From Cyprinodon diabolis (Eukaryota; Chordata; Actinopteri; Cyprinodontiformes; Cyprinodontidae): a stretch of DNA of 64,000 nucleotides. The position numbers were made by a program, and so were the translations under genes. The notes under the pieces are model-generated. The model saw only the letters and a list, made by a program, of their open reading frames with translations. It searched no databases and was not told the DNA's origin. Of the stretch, positions 1 through 11,200 are shown piece after piece. Where the stretch lies: assembly GCA_030533445.1 (NCBI GenBank), contig CM060082.1:33623817-33687816 (forward strand). Direction: 5' to 3'. Every line of letters starts with the position of its first letter. The stretch's first letter is position 1.

Positions 1-607
1 AGCTGAGTTTTGCTGAGTCAAACTGAGTTTTTGTCAACCAGAGACTTAATGTTGTTTTTGTTTTTGCCTCTCGGTAGGAAGTCATCCTGCAAACTGGATT
101 TTCATACCTTCTCTCCCTGGAAAGATCTACTGAGCTTCAAACTGAGCTGGGAATACAAACTGGAGGTTTGGGTCCACTTTCCCACCCGAGTATTCGTTTC
201 AGCTTCTCACTGAGCAAGGGAATCATCTGCACCACAGTCCGTTCAAGTACCACAGGAAAACTGAGTGGCAGTCAGTCTTCTCCATTCATCTACAAGCAAC
301 CGCATTCTGGGTAAACCTCTCTGCCCTCCACCGTATGAGACAAACACCGGAACACATTCCTCACCTACTGGAGTCTAAGACTCAACCAATTCTCTGGAAA
401 CGTGAGTCTGCCTACCTTTCCTCCTCTTCAAGTTCAGGAATCCCTTTTCCCACTTTCCCGCAGTGTCTTCCACTCACCTTTCGATTCCGCTCAGAGCAAC
501 ACTGGAATCTCCACAAAACTTCTCAATAAACCTGTTAAACTTTTCCCCTTGTCTTTCTGCATTGGTTTATCTGCATGTGGGTCCGAGCTCTGGACAAAAT
601 CATGACA
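1..607 (+). repeat. 3' part of a long terminal repeat-like element, cut by the window edge
   Basis: Pyrimidine-rich, non-coding sequence with an AATAAA-type signal near 526 and a tail that reads 'gggtcc...tgaca' and stops at about 607. The solo LTR at 17503-17974 has the same kind of tail (polyadenylation signal, then 'gggtcc', then a terminal 'tgaca'). The 5' end and any target duplication lie outside the window, so this is a class-level guess. Short open frames here are not convincing genes. Confidence 0.35.
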
Positions 608-679
608 GGTTAAGCTGGGTGGTGGTGAGTGTTCTGAGCTGCAAGTCAAGAAAAAATTGCAATTTGTGAAAATCTTAGA

Positions 680-685
680 TTTATT
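680..685 (-). promoter_or_regulatory. Polyadenylation signal AATAAA after the locus A tail exon
   Basis: AATAAA on the minus strand, about 40 nt downstream of the locus A stop codon. It is in a sensible place for transcript 3' end formation. Confidence 0.5.
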
Positions 686-1283
686 TTAGCCGAAATTCAT
701 ACAAACAAAAATACAAAAAACAGAAGTTATTGATTCCCTTGAGCATATTGAGTCTTTGGTCTCTTAGCTATGGCTGTAGAGGGGTTTACTGCATCTGACA
801 CTTTGACCTCTGCGTACACTGTTTCTTGTTGTCCCCCTTCATCCACTGAGATTGAAGAAACTTCAGGTATCTTCTTAAAGAAGCTCACGTCCCCGTAATA
901 GAGTTCAGTCTTTGTTTCATTGCCTGACATCTGACTGTCAACCTCCACACTTGTTTGAGTCTGTGGGAAAGTTAAATTTACATCATTTTATTCTAGTTTT
1001 GAAAAAAAATAGAGAAAAATCTACAAACAAAAATGAACTGCTACAATGGGCAGGAAAGGTGAATATTTACTCACCTTAGTGTGTTGTGAAGTAAGACGAT
1101 TGTACTTAAAGTACCTGTAAGACAGAAAAAACTGTTAAAACATTTTGACTGTTTCAGGAGAAAACCCAAAGATTAAGGAGAGAAAGACAGATAGTGGATG
1201 AGAGAGATATACAGAGAAGAATGATCAGAAACTAAGCATTAACAAAATAACATTAGTTTATTTACTAACTTTCAGTCTTTGCT

Positions 1284-1535
1284 AATAGAATAGAATAGAA
1301 TTCTACTTTATTGTCATTACTTAGTTACAAGTACAAAGCAACAAAATTCACTCTCTGTATTTCACCCATTCCTTTGGGGATCAGTTGGCTGCCATTGTGC
1401 GGCGCCTGGGGAGCAGTGTGGGGGTTGAGGGTCTTTGCTCAGGGACCCAGAGTGGCAGTCTGTGGAAATGGAGCTTGAACTCAGAACCTCTGGGATCAAA
1501 GAATAATGCCCTAAACACCAGGCCACCTCTCCCCG
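1284..1535 (-). repeat. tRNA-derived SINE
   Basis: Read on the minus strand it begins with a tRNA-like head: a box A-like TGGCCTGGTGTTTAGGGC, then a box B-like GGTTCTGAGTTCAAGCTCC. It ends in the common fish retroposon tail 'atgacaataaag' followed by repeated 'attct'. It lies in the 3' part of locus A. Confidence 0.55.
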
Positions 1536-1539
1536 CTGA

Positions 1540-2880
1540 AGCCAAAAGGACAAAACCAACTGATTTAATGAAATAAGCTTGTTAAAAGGTGCATTCACAC
1601 TGAACATGGTGTTCACTGGAGCAAGAGCAGTAAAGGGTCCAGAATTTACTTTAACAGCGTGGTCACCGCTCCACTCTGGTGAGGTCACCAACCAAAGTTA
1701 AGAAAATATTGTCTTAAAATACAAAGCAGCACAAAAATAGTTTTGCTTGCATAAATCTTGGTTTATGTTTGACTCTGCATCTAGTGCAGAAATTGTCTAC
1801 TCTGTGCACCTAGGAAAGTTTGTAATTACGTGGACAAATCTGAGCGGAATACATGGAGAGCATGCAGCAGTTCCTGCTGGCATGGGTAATAAACATCTAG
1901 AGACATAGTCTGATTTAGCTCAGAAACATCACTGCTATCAACAGATTTTGGAGAAACTCCAGGAAAAGAAATTGTTATCACTCTACGAGGGCATGAAGAG
2001 GCTTTGGAAAAGTTGTAAACTGCTGTGTTTCTACTTTCTCCTGTAGTGTGGTGTTGTTAGCTTGCAGCATTATAAATGCTGCAGCTCATGTACTTGCGCG
2101 GACTGTAATGTACATGTGTCAAGCATATACATTATATACTATAACATGTACTTGTAACTTCTAAAATAAAAGCAGCAGACATGTACTTGTAATTCAGTCT
2201 TTATATAAAATCTTGAAATTATGTGTAAGGAGTAATTATCGTAACAATGTAATAAATACATGTATATTACATGTACGTCATCAATTTAACACTTTTGGCA
2301 CATCTATATTATTATGCTCCATTAACACATTAATTTTATTGTGATGGATTTGTATAATATGTTATAATATTACATGATTTAGGGATTTCATTTAATTCAT
2401 AATGACTATGCAATGTGATGTGCCTATTAATTTTATTGTAAGTTAAAGTAATCTACTTAGTCAAAGTGTCAAAGTGATGAATTTATCTTTATTTTAAAAG
2501 TCCTAAGTCCCTCTGAAAATGAGAACATCATCGTTGTTCAATGCTTTAGTGCACATATTGTGTACATTGCAACCTGTCTATTAGGGAGTACCAATATGGC
2601 GGCCGGTGGCTTCCCTTCAACCCCGTAATCAGAAATCAAGTGAATAAATAGAGATCAGTGACTGCACATTAATCGCATCTCCTCCCCCAGATGTAACTCC
2701 GCAGGAGTGAAGAGGACTTGGGAGGAGATAAAAATAATGCAAAACAATGTCATTTCATCTGGTAAGTTGGATTTTTAAAAGTAATAGTGTTTGGGAAACA
2801 ATAAAGCTGGAAGCTCTGACTGACAGCTCGTCATCAATAAGTGAAGACGACAGCTGAAGGCGGGACAGTGGCAGAGATCT
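1540..2880. other. AT-rich stretch, nothing recognised
   Basis: No coding exon, splice-flanked frame or clear repeat could be supported here. It lies where locus A would be expected to hold C2-set and transmembrane exons. None was found. Confidence 0.5.
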
Positions 2881-2885
2881 TTTTT

Positions 2886-3165
2886 CAACAAGCTGCTTGG
2901 CTATTTCCCCGTAGCCCTTTCTACCCTTATGGAAGCATACAATTTTGTCTTCAGTGTCTTTGGACCTCTCTTTGGTCGTGGCCATGTTAGTAGTTGGATT
3001 CTTACTGATTGTATGGGGTGGACAGGTTAGATTATTTTTTTAGATTATCTCTCTCACAGCGGGCATGCACCTACATGCACATGGACAGTTTCAGACCCCT
3101 CCATGATTTCTAAGTGGGAGAACTTGCAATATAGAAGGGTGTTCAAATACTTATTGTCTTCACTG
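2886..3165 (-). mobile_element. Truncated Tc1 element with transposase N-terminus only
   Basis: The minus strand begins at a TA (3166-3167) with a Tc1-type terminus, CAGTGAAGACAATAAGTATT, followed by the start of a transposase: MATTKERSKD, then a helix-turn-helix-like stretch ending in IAKQL. Homology stops near 2886. The catalytic domain and the other terminal repeat are missing, so this is a deleted relic. Confidence 0.7.
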
Positions 3166-3169
3166 TAAA

Positions 3170-3532
3170 TGAAACTTTGTAGCATTTCTTTTTCAGTCAT
3201 ATACAGTCTCTCTTCTCCAGATTATCAATCTTTTTTAAATCTGGCGGTTTGCCTTTAATTCCCCTCTTGGTACAGCTTCAGTGTAACATTTCCCTTTCTT
3301 ATTTATACTCTTACAGCAAAGAAGAAGAAGAATTTTCATGATGCATGAAATTGCCGGTTGCGTAATATAGCATGGCTCTACAGTACATAGAGTCTGTGTT
3401 ACAGTAAGAACTGCAATCCTGCAGGTTGCGCAGCCAAAACATATGATATGCTAGTCCGGCCCGTGAAAAGCTTTGTGGCCTATATAAGTAATGGTAATCG
3501 TGATCCAAAGGATTTTCTCACAATCTGCACTC

Positions 3533-3573
<41 letters not shown>

Positions 3574-4440
3574 TGTGGACACGAACATTAGGTTCATACG
3601 GTTACATTTAATTTGTCAAAAATATATTTTGTCTTAACTGCTTGTTTTGATGTTCTTTTATTGTGAGGTCATTGTTTCTTAAATAGCTGATTGATTGATG
3701 GATGGAATATTTTCTATGATTTAGCTTGCTGTTCAGAGTAAGTTACCATGGTGACTAGTCTAGCTAAAAATAGAATCCAGCTTTGGGGTTCAAAGTCAAA
3801 GTCAGAGTTGAAGCTAAAGTTATCTCGCTAAGCCAGTAATCCTGTTTCATGTTACATGCCTCTGCTCTATAGAGTCATCAAACCAGAGAGGCACCCAAGA
3901 GCTCTTCCCTTAAGAGTAACCAATTCAAAATATGTAATGTTTATGCCTTTAAAAGCACATGGTCGCATTTTGCACAAAAACTCTTTCAAATAGACTATAA
4001 ACCAAATGTTTAAGCAAATATGTTGTTGCTTAAATAGAATAATATAGACCAACTGTTGTAGGATCCCATGAGGACATGCATTAATTTTCTTGCTATTTAA
4101 GCAAATTCCCTTTTCAGTAAATTTCAGTAAATGCATATTAAGGTGCTGCAGTCTGACTGGAATCATTGAAATATCTGCATTTTTTGCAAAATAATTAAAG
4201 GAAAAAAATTTCAAAAGAAAATATTATTTTTTTATTTAAAAAAAATAAATAAAATAAAAAAAGGAAATATTCTAATGCAAATTAAGATCTCATTTTATAC
4301 CAAAAATTATGAGATTTTAGAGATTTATAAATGAAGCCACTTTTTAGCCATCATAAAGGAGGGGTGGACAACAAAATAAAAATATCAATGAGCATGTAGT
4401 AAACCATTTATATGGCAAGTACTTCGGCAAGCACCAAATG
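3170..4440. other. AT-rich stretch with a (TA)n run at 3538-3568
   Basis: A 31-bp TA microsatellite is present. The rest shows no coding or repeat signature I can support. Confidence 0.5.
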
Positions 4441-4444
4441 AGAA

Positions 4445-4585
4445 ATTTCATTAAAATGGAAACCCAAAACATTTTGAGAAATTGTGGAAATCAAAGTGCT
4501 AATTGATATCAAATATTCTGGGAATGTCCTGTCATTGAAGATTATTGGAATGAAGCAAATAATGCATTGCAAGATATCTTTAAGA
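4445..4585 (+). mobile_element. L1-type LINE ORF2 C-terminal relic
   Basis: One plus-strand frame reads C-G-N-Q, one stop, then IFWECPVIEDYWNEAN and ALQDIF. This is the Cys-rich segment near the end of fish L1-type ORF2 proteins. The piece is short, with a stop codon, and is not functional. Confidence 0.55.
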
Positions 4586-4589
4586 GGGG

Positions 4590-5355
4590 AATATACTTGT
4601 AGCATAAAACTATGTATTTAACACTCAAAAATCCAATCAAACACAAATAAATAAGAATATATATCACTGATAGGAAGTAACATAACATTGCCAATACATG
4701 TTTACATATGTAAATGTATATATGTATGGATTTCATGGATATTACATTTAATATTTTCAACTGGGACAGACAACAACTTTTATTAATATTTAAATGGAAC
4801 AATTTTGCATCTGCTGGTCATATTAGGTTATATTAAACAACGTCCCACTGATTTTCTTTCGGAAAATAAACATTGCAATTTTTTTATAGGGCTCTCTCCC
4901 TGTTAGCTATCTCTGAATGCAAATATATTATTGTACTTAACCTATTTTGTTTACAATTCATTCTTGTTTTGTTTTTTGCTGTATTTTTTTTTTTTTTGCA
5001 CATTCTGTTTTTGTTAATGTGTTATATTCTTAGTTTTAATATATATTTACAAATATCTAATACATGATAAAAGTATTTCATTTCTTACATATACTTACTT
5101 CATTTTCCAAACCATATTAACCTTATTCCTCTATTCCGTTGTCTATGACTTTGCGCGAATGTCAAAGCATTCTAAGAACACTGACTTAAAAACAACAACA
5201 AAAAAAGGTGCTGCACACTCTGTGAAGCATTAGGAAAGAAATAGATCTTGCTAATGGTGGTGACCACAGGTTTAACTTTCCTATAGTACTTGAAACGTAT
5301 AAACCATCAACAACAGAATGTAGAAGTATGACAATACTATAAAAATAAAGTTATC
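4590..5355. other. AT-rich stretch, nothing recognised
   Basis: Low-complexity AT-rich DNA directly upstream, in plus coordinates, of the broken locus A V-set exon. It may be further L1 3' sequence, but I cannot show that. Confidence 0.4.
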
Positions 5356-6014
5356 TTACCTTTAATTTCTATATCAACGGGATCAGCACAGGCTGTTGCT
5401 ATGAATGGCCGATTTTCAATCCTGAAGAAGTATATGTCTGCCTAAGTTGTGTTTAGTTCAGGAAACAGAGTGGTGCAGTTTTTCTCTGCTAGGTCTCCAG
5501 TATTTTTCAGTGAAAAAGTGTTAACTGAGCCACTGCTGTTAAAAAGAAATGCTTGGATTGCCTTCAAAATTTAAGTGGTGTTTTATCCAAACTCCATGAA
5601 TTTCTCTTTTTTTGACAAATGATGGGAAATCTGTATCATAGCTACATGGGATTTCCAAACAAGATCCACTCAGAGCTGCAACTGGCTTTGGTACAGTGAT
5701 GAAGAGACTTGCTGACATTTCATCGAGTAGTCAGTAGTGCAAACTCCTGTGAAAACAGACTAATAGTTTACATTGAACAAAATTTGCCTGAATGGCAGCT
5801 TCATAATCCACAAACTCCAGTCCAGCTAAAGAACGTTACATCTAGAGACTTCAAATAATAACCAGATCTAAAGCTTCTGACCAATAATGACTAGTTTAAT
5901 TCCTTTATGTGAAAGAGAATAAATAAACAGCTCACCTGGATGAAACAGGACAGTAAGTAACATGCTGACTGTCAGCGTGTTTTCAGATCGAGCTGCTATC
6001 TTCATCTCCTTCAT

Positions 6015-7065
6015 CTACAGACTGGTAAAGATTTTTTGATAACAGTTATTTTATTAAAAACAACAAATTAAAGATTATGACACACTGGTTTAAATTTTCA
6101 TAACCATTTAATATTGAAGGTATTCTTACCAGAAAGAACTACATATAAAAAGATGAGAAGAATGTACTTAAATTTAGTCCCGTGTGAATTTCAGCAAATG
6201 AGCAAAGCATCCAGAGTGACTTCCTTGTTTAAAAGCCAATATTAGCGTAAAGCTATCAGGAGTGCTACTTATCCTACCTTTCTTTCCATTGATTCAAATG
6301 TTTGCCTGTTTTGTGTATATAACCGATAACAGGGGTGAGCTTTAACTTAGTATTAACTGTCTGATGGAAGCAATCAAACAATGGCTTGAATGTTTAGACA
6401 CAGAACTGACCTTTTTTTGTTTGATTTTTCATTGTTTTTTAACAAACGAGCTCTTCCCATAATTATGTGTATGCCTACTTGTCATTTTTGGGATGTCATA
6501 CAGGCAAATAAGCTGTCCAGAGGGGTCTATAGCAGTTCATTGATAATAATCAGGCCATCATCTTATGTATTATTCCATGCTCTTAGGATATCTTGCCAAG
6601 TTCTGACTTGTTGTCATGGTTGCCGGTTGTGGGGGCGCGCTATTCCGGAGGACGGGCGTGGAAAGCCAATTCAGCTGATCCAGCAGAGGACTGAATAAGG
6701 AGATTTTACAGAGGAATTGTCGTGCACAAATGGTTAAAAACATGCTCCTGTGGCCTCATTGCTTAACTTTTTTATTTTAAAATGTAGAATAATATGGGTC
6801 GTTTAGAGTTTTTAACTGAAATATGTTTAAATTCGAGATTAATTTTTTTATAAACTGTTCACAGAAAAATGTGACAGTCAAAATATTATTTGATTAAATG
6901 ACATTTGCCACCCATACTGAGGTGGAAAATAAAAAATATAATAATTGCACAGCAAAACTGTACAGAGGTAAAGTTTGGTTGTAGTGAATTCTAGAGTTTG
7001 GTAGCAGAGCAGGACAAAAATCTGGTTCCACTGCTGATCCAGCAGAAAGGAGGCTATACAAGGTG
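6015..7065. other. 5' flank of locus A, nothing else recognised
   Basis: This would hold the locus A promoter. I cannot identify a TATA box or other element with confidence. No gene is supported. Confidence 0.4.
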
Positions 7066-7069
7066 GATG

Positions 7070-7215
7070 AAAGAAGATTGAAGGGTTAAAGAGGGTAGAG
7101 TAGCAGTCTGAAGGAGATCTGAGAGGTATGGGGGATCAAGAATATGGATGACCTTGAAAGCAACTGTACTTTAAACTGGATTCTGAGACTGGCAGGAAGC
7201 CATTGAAGCTCCTGT
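7070..7215 (-). mobile_element. LINE reverse-transcriptase C-terminal fragment
   Basis: The minus strand reads HWLP followed by SLRIQFKVQLLSRSS. This matches the 'LHWLPV..RI.FK.LLL' block that follows the RT domain in L2/CR1-type LINEs. It is a very short, 5'-truncated piece. Confidence 0.5.
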
Positions 7216-7482
7216 ACAACTGGAAAAATGTGGGGGGTCGGAGGGTGGGTGGGCAGCTGGTTAAACCAGCTGCTGAATTCTGAAACATTTTACACTTATA
7301 GACAGTGTTTTGAGGAAGACCAACAAAAAAGGTCTATGGACAAGAACAGAAGCAAGGTGTGGGGAAAGAGAAGGACGAAGACGATGAATATTTCAAAGGT
7401 GAAAAATGGCTGAACAGGTAATGTAATTGATGTGGGAGGTGTGTGCTATTTAGGATTTTCCCAATAAAGCACTGCAGGGCCC

Positions 7483-7870
7483 ATGTGTGAAAAAGAAGCT
7501 ATGCTGAAAACAGTCTTCTTCATCAGCTTGAGAGGATGGACAGGTCTGGTATATAAATTACCACATCATCGTGTTTATCTTAAAAAAAGACCAAAATTGA
7601 GAATGTTTTTTGACTACACCCTCATTTCAATGAACATCTCTGAAGAAGGAACTCATCCAAGGTCCAGCAAGGTCCAGACAAACACCCTGGGAGGAGTAAT
7701 GCTAAGGTTTTCCTCAGAAAAGATTGCATTTATCGAAGACAATGAGGCAATGTTTTATCAAGTGCATGTAAATGAAAAGGATGGAGACTTGCTGAGGTTT
7801 TAGTGGGTGCTAGAGGATGACACTGTGAAACCACTTGAGGTTTACAGTATGATTGTGCACCTCACAATCA
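7483..7870 (+). mobile_element. Bel/Pao-type reverse-transcriptase relic
   Basis: A plus-strand frame contains GGVMLRFSSEKIAFIEDNEA, then MFYQVHV and DLLRF, a stop at 7801-7803, and further in-frame similarity (PLEVYSMIVHL). The order GV..R.....A...D.EAMF.QV.V....DLLRF is the start of the RT palm in Bel/Pao LTR retrotransposons. One Asp position of the block reads Asn (EDNEAMF). No LTRs were found, so it is an old fragment. Confidence 0.6.
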
Positions 7871-8056
7871 ACAGTTAGCATACTGAATGACTTTATGATA
7901 GAATATTTACCAGCATTTTATGATAGCAAAGTGTCCCTGCCTGTTGTGTTGAAGTTCATTTTGTAATGTTGTACAATTTCGAGGTATTTACTGGTATGGC
8001 ATTATTGAGGAGGAAGACAAAAAGGAGTTAGAGAAAGTATTTACAATAATAAAACT

Positions 8057-8062
8057 TTTATT
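8057..8062 (-). promoter_or_regulatory. Polyadenylation signal AATAAA of locus B
   Basis: AATAAA on the minus strand, about 175 nt past the locus B stop codon. Confidence 0.55.
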
Positions 8063-8237
8063 TTTACCTAATATTCAATGAACAACAATAGATTTTGAAT
8101 TCTGTACTCAGGAAAATGAAAGCATCATATCTCAACAAAAAGAAGACATATGCAACATATTACAAAAATCAAGTACTAGCAGGGTGAAAATAGGCACAAA
8201 AAATCCAAAAACCTGATGTTTCTTGTACAAAAAAAGA

Positions 8238-11200
8238 TTATTTTTTCTTCACTTGAGCATAGAGATCCTCCACACCATCAGCAGTCTGTGTGGAGGATTT
8301 TTCTGATGTTGGCACTTTAACCTGTGCGTAAACAGTCTCCTGCTCATTGCCGTCCTTCACTGGTTCAGAGGAAGATTCAGGTGAATTCCTGATTATGTTC
8401 AGTTCTCCATAATGGAGTTCTCCTTCTGCTTTATTGCCTTTAGACATTTCATCACTGACCTCCACACCTCTTTGACTCTATAGGGAGTAATAGTATATGG
8501 GTTGTATTTTCATGTTTATGTTTTCCCAAAAATGAAAGTCAATGAAACACTGCTCACAGAAAATGAACAATTCCTTACCTGAATGTGCTGTGGATTTAAA
8601 TGGTTTGACTTGAAGCACCTGGAAGACATTACACATATGTCAGAATAATACTGATGTTTTTCAGCTGTAAATACAAAGACTGGCTGGATATGCTCTCTTC
8701 ATCCTCTGACATGGGAGGTGCGAGCAGGTTTACAGTTGCCTTTTGTATCTACTTCTTTCTCTATGTCTGCTTCTGTCTCCTTGAACCCCAGTTGGCTGCG
8801 ACAGAACCAGGCTCAGTGTGAGCAGCCATCTGCCGCAGCCGACTGGGGTTTAAGGAGACAGAAGCAGACATAGAGAAAGAAGCCTCTTATAGTTGCTTTT
8901 GTACATCTGCTTCTGTCTCCTTGAACCACAGTCGGCCTCTGCAGATGGCCACTCACACTGAGCCTGGATCTGCTGGAGGTTTCTTCCTGTTAAAAGGGAG
9001 TTTTAACAGCTCAGTGTGAGGGATTGCCTTCAAGTCAATGAGTCGATGCAATCAACTGGTTTTCCTTAAAAAACTTTGAATCAATTAGTCTGTAAGATCT
9101 GATGAACTGTAAAGTGCCTTGAGATGACATGTTGTGAATTGGCGTTATATAAATAAACTGAATTGCATTAAATTGAAAGTACACTATATTGCCAAAAGTA
9201 TTTGCTCACCTGCCTTGACTCACATATGAGCTTAAGTGACATCCCGTTCCTAATCCATAGGGTTCAATATGACGTCGGTCCACCCTTTGCAGCTAGAACA
9301 CCTTCAACTCTTCTGGGAAGGCTGTCCACAAGGTTTAGGAGTGTGTTTATGGGAATTTTTGACCATTCTTCCAGAAGCGCATTTGTGAGGTCGCACACTG
9401 ATGTTGGACGAGAAGGCCTGGCTCTCAGTCTCCGCTCTAATTCATCCCAAAGGTGTTCTATCGGGTTGAGGTCAGGACTCTGTGCAGGCCAGTCAAGTTC
9501 ATCCACACCAGACTCTGTCATCCATGTCTTTATGGACCTTGCTTTGTGCACTGGTGCACAGTCATGTTGGAAGAGGAAGGGGCCAGCTCCAAACTGTTCC
9601 CACAAAGTTGGGAGCATGGAATTGTCCAAAATGTCTTGGTATGCTGAAGCATTCAGAGTTCCTTTCACTGGAACTAAGGGGCCAAGCCCAGCTCCTGAAA
9701 AACAACCCCACACCATAATCCCCCCTCCACCAAACTTTACACTTGGCACAATGCAGTCAGACAAGTACCGTTCTCCTGGCAACCGCCAAACCCAGACCCG
9801 TCCATCAGATTGCCAGATGGAGAAGCGCGATTCGTCACTCCAGAGAACGCGTCTCCACTGCTCTAGAGTCCAGTGGCGGCGTGCTTTACACCACCGCATC
9901 CGACGCTTTGCATTGCACTTGGTTATGTATGGCTTGGATGCAGCTGCTCGACCATGGAAACCCATTCCATGAAGCTCTCTGCGCACTGTTCTTGAGCTAA
10001 TCTGAAGGCCACATGAAGTTTGGAGGTCTGTAGTGATTGACTCTGCAGAAAGTTGGCGACCTCTTCGCACTATGCGCTTCAGCATCCGCTGACCCCGCTC
10101 CGTCAGTTTACGTGGCCTACCACTTCGTGGCTGAGTTGCTGTCGTTCCCAAACACTTCCATTTTCTTATAATACAGCTGACAGTTGACTGTGGAATATTT
10201 AGGAGCGAGGAAATTTCACGACTGGATTTGTTGCACAGGTGGCATCCTATCACAGTTCCACGCTGGAATTCACTGAGCTCCTGAGAGCGACCCATTCTTT
10301 CACAAATGTTTGTAAAAACAGTCTGCATGCCTAGGTGCTTGAATTTATACACCTGTGGCCATGGAAGTGATTGGAACACCTGATTCCAATAATTTGGATG
10401 GGTGAGCAAATACTTTTGGCAATATAGTGTAGGTAAAGTAAAACAATAAGTTAAATTTATAAATATGTTTCAGCTATTTGCAAATTCTTTGTAAACCTTT
10501 CTTTTATTTCTGTTCTAAAGTCCACCCATTTGGTCATATCTTTTTGGTATTCTGTCTAAATAATCTGCACATCACCGTGATAACACAGAAAGGAGTAACC
10601 GTTCCTTGAAGCTGAACATTACCAATAAGTTCCCCTATTTTTCGTTCACTGTTAGATAGATTACATGATTTCCTTCTGTTTAAATTGTCTCTTGAATCTA
10701 TTTTTTTGTTTGTTTTGTATAAAAAAGAGTATGGTAAAATGTATTTTGTTACCATGAAATTGTTTCCGTATGAAATAAAATGTCATGCCAACAAATCAGG
10801 TGAAATTCCCTAACAAGTTAATTAAAGAGATCCCAGATAAAGCAGACATGGTACGGGCAGATGATGATGTCAGAGGGACAGTCATTGTGATGTTAGACTT
10901 AGACATATACAAACTTTATTTTCTAAGTCTAAGTCTTTTATTTTCTTTACACGTTGCTTACAACTTACAACAATGAAATGAGCAGCTTACAACAGTGAAA
11001 TGAACATTACTATTTCAAGTGCAGCAGTAATTATCATGTAAACAGTTTAGGAGAAAAGTAAAAACCAGTAAAAGAAAAACTAACAATTGTTCAAAAGGAC
11101 ATTAACATGGAAAGGTTCAGTGCAATGCAAAATACATGCAAAATGTTAATCCATTAAGCTGCATGTTTTACATTTAATTAAGTTACGCAATTTTTTTTCA

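Larger units (their letters stand above)
727..6014 (-). pseudogene. Locus A: CD22/Siglec-like receptor relic with intact ITIM tail exons
   Basis: Four exons can be placed on the minus strand. The signal exon (6005 or 6014 down to 5936) ends in phase 1 before GTGAG. The V-set exon (5746-5360) keeps the family strings SCLEIPC, GVW and YFFRIE, but has an in-frame TAG at 5444-5442 where the paralogues have Tyr, plus a frame break near 5540-5560. A 40-nt cytoplasmic exon (1114-1075) and the last exon (960-727) are open. The last exon carries ELYYGDV (ITIM-type) and TVYAEV (ITSM-type), then a stop. No C2-set or transmembrane exon is visible between 1115 and 5360. Exon sizes and phases of the tail match locus B exactly. 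Seen: exons and breaks. Known: such tyrosines recruit SHP phosphatases or SAP-type adaptors. Inferred: dead as its own gene, although its tail exons could still be spliced from upstream. Confidence 0.75.

Noticed and set aside
1115..5355. Search for locus A C2-set or transmembrane exons
   Set aside because: None of the strongly conserved strings ([20 protein letters not shown], or the membrane exon) could be found in any frame.
9202..9972. 256-codon antisense frame over the Tc1
   Set aside because: Shadow of the transposase. The same holds for 39287-39952, 50291-51013 and 57476-58000 over their elements.
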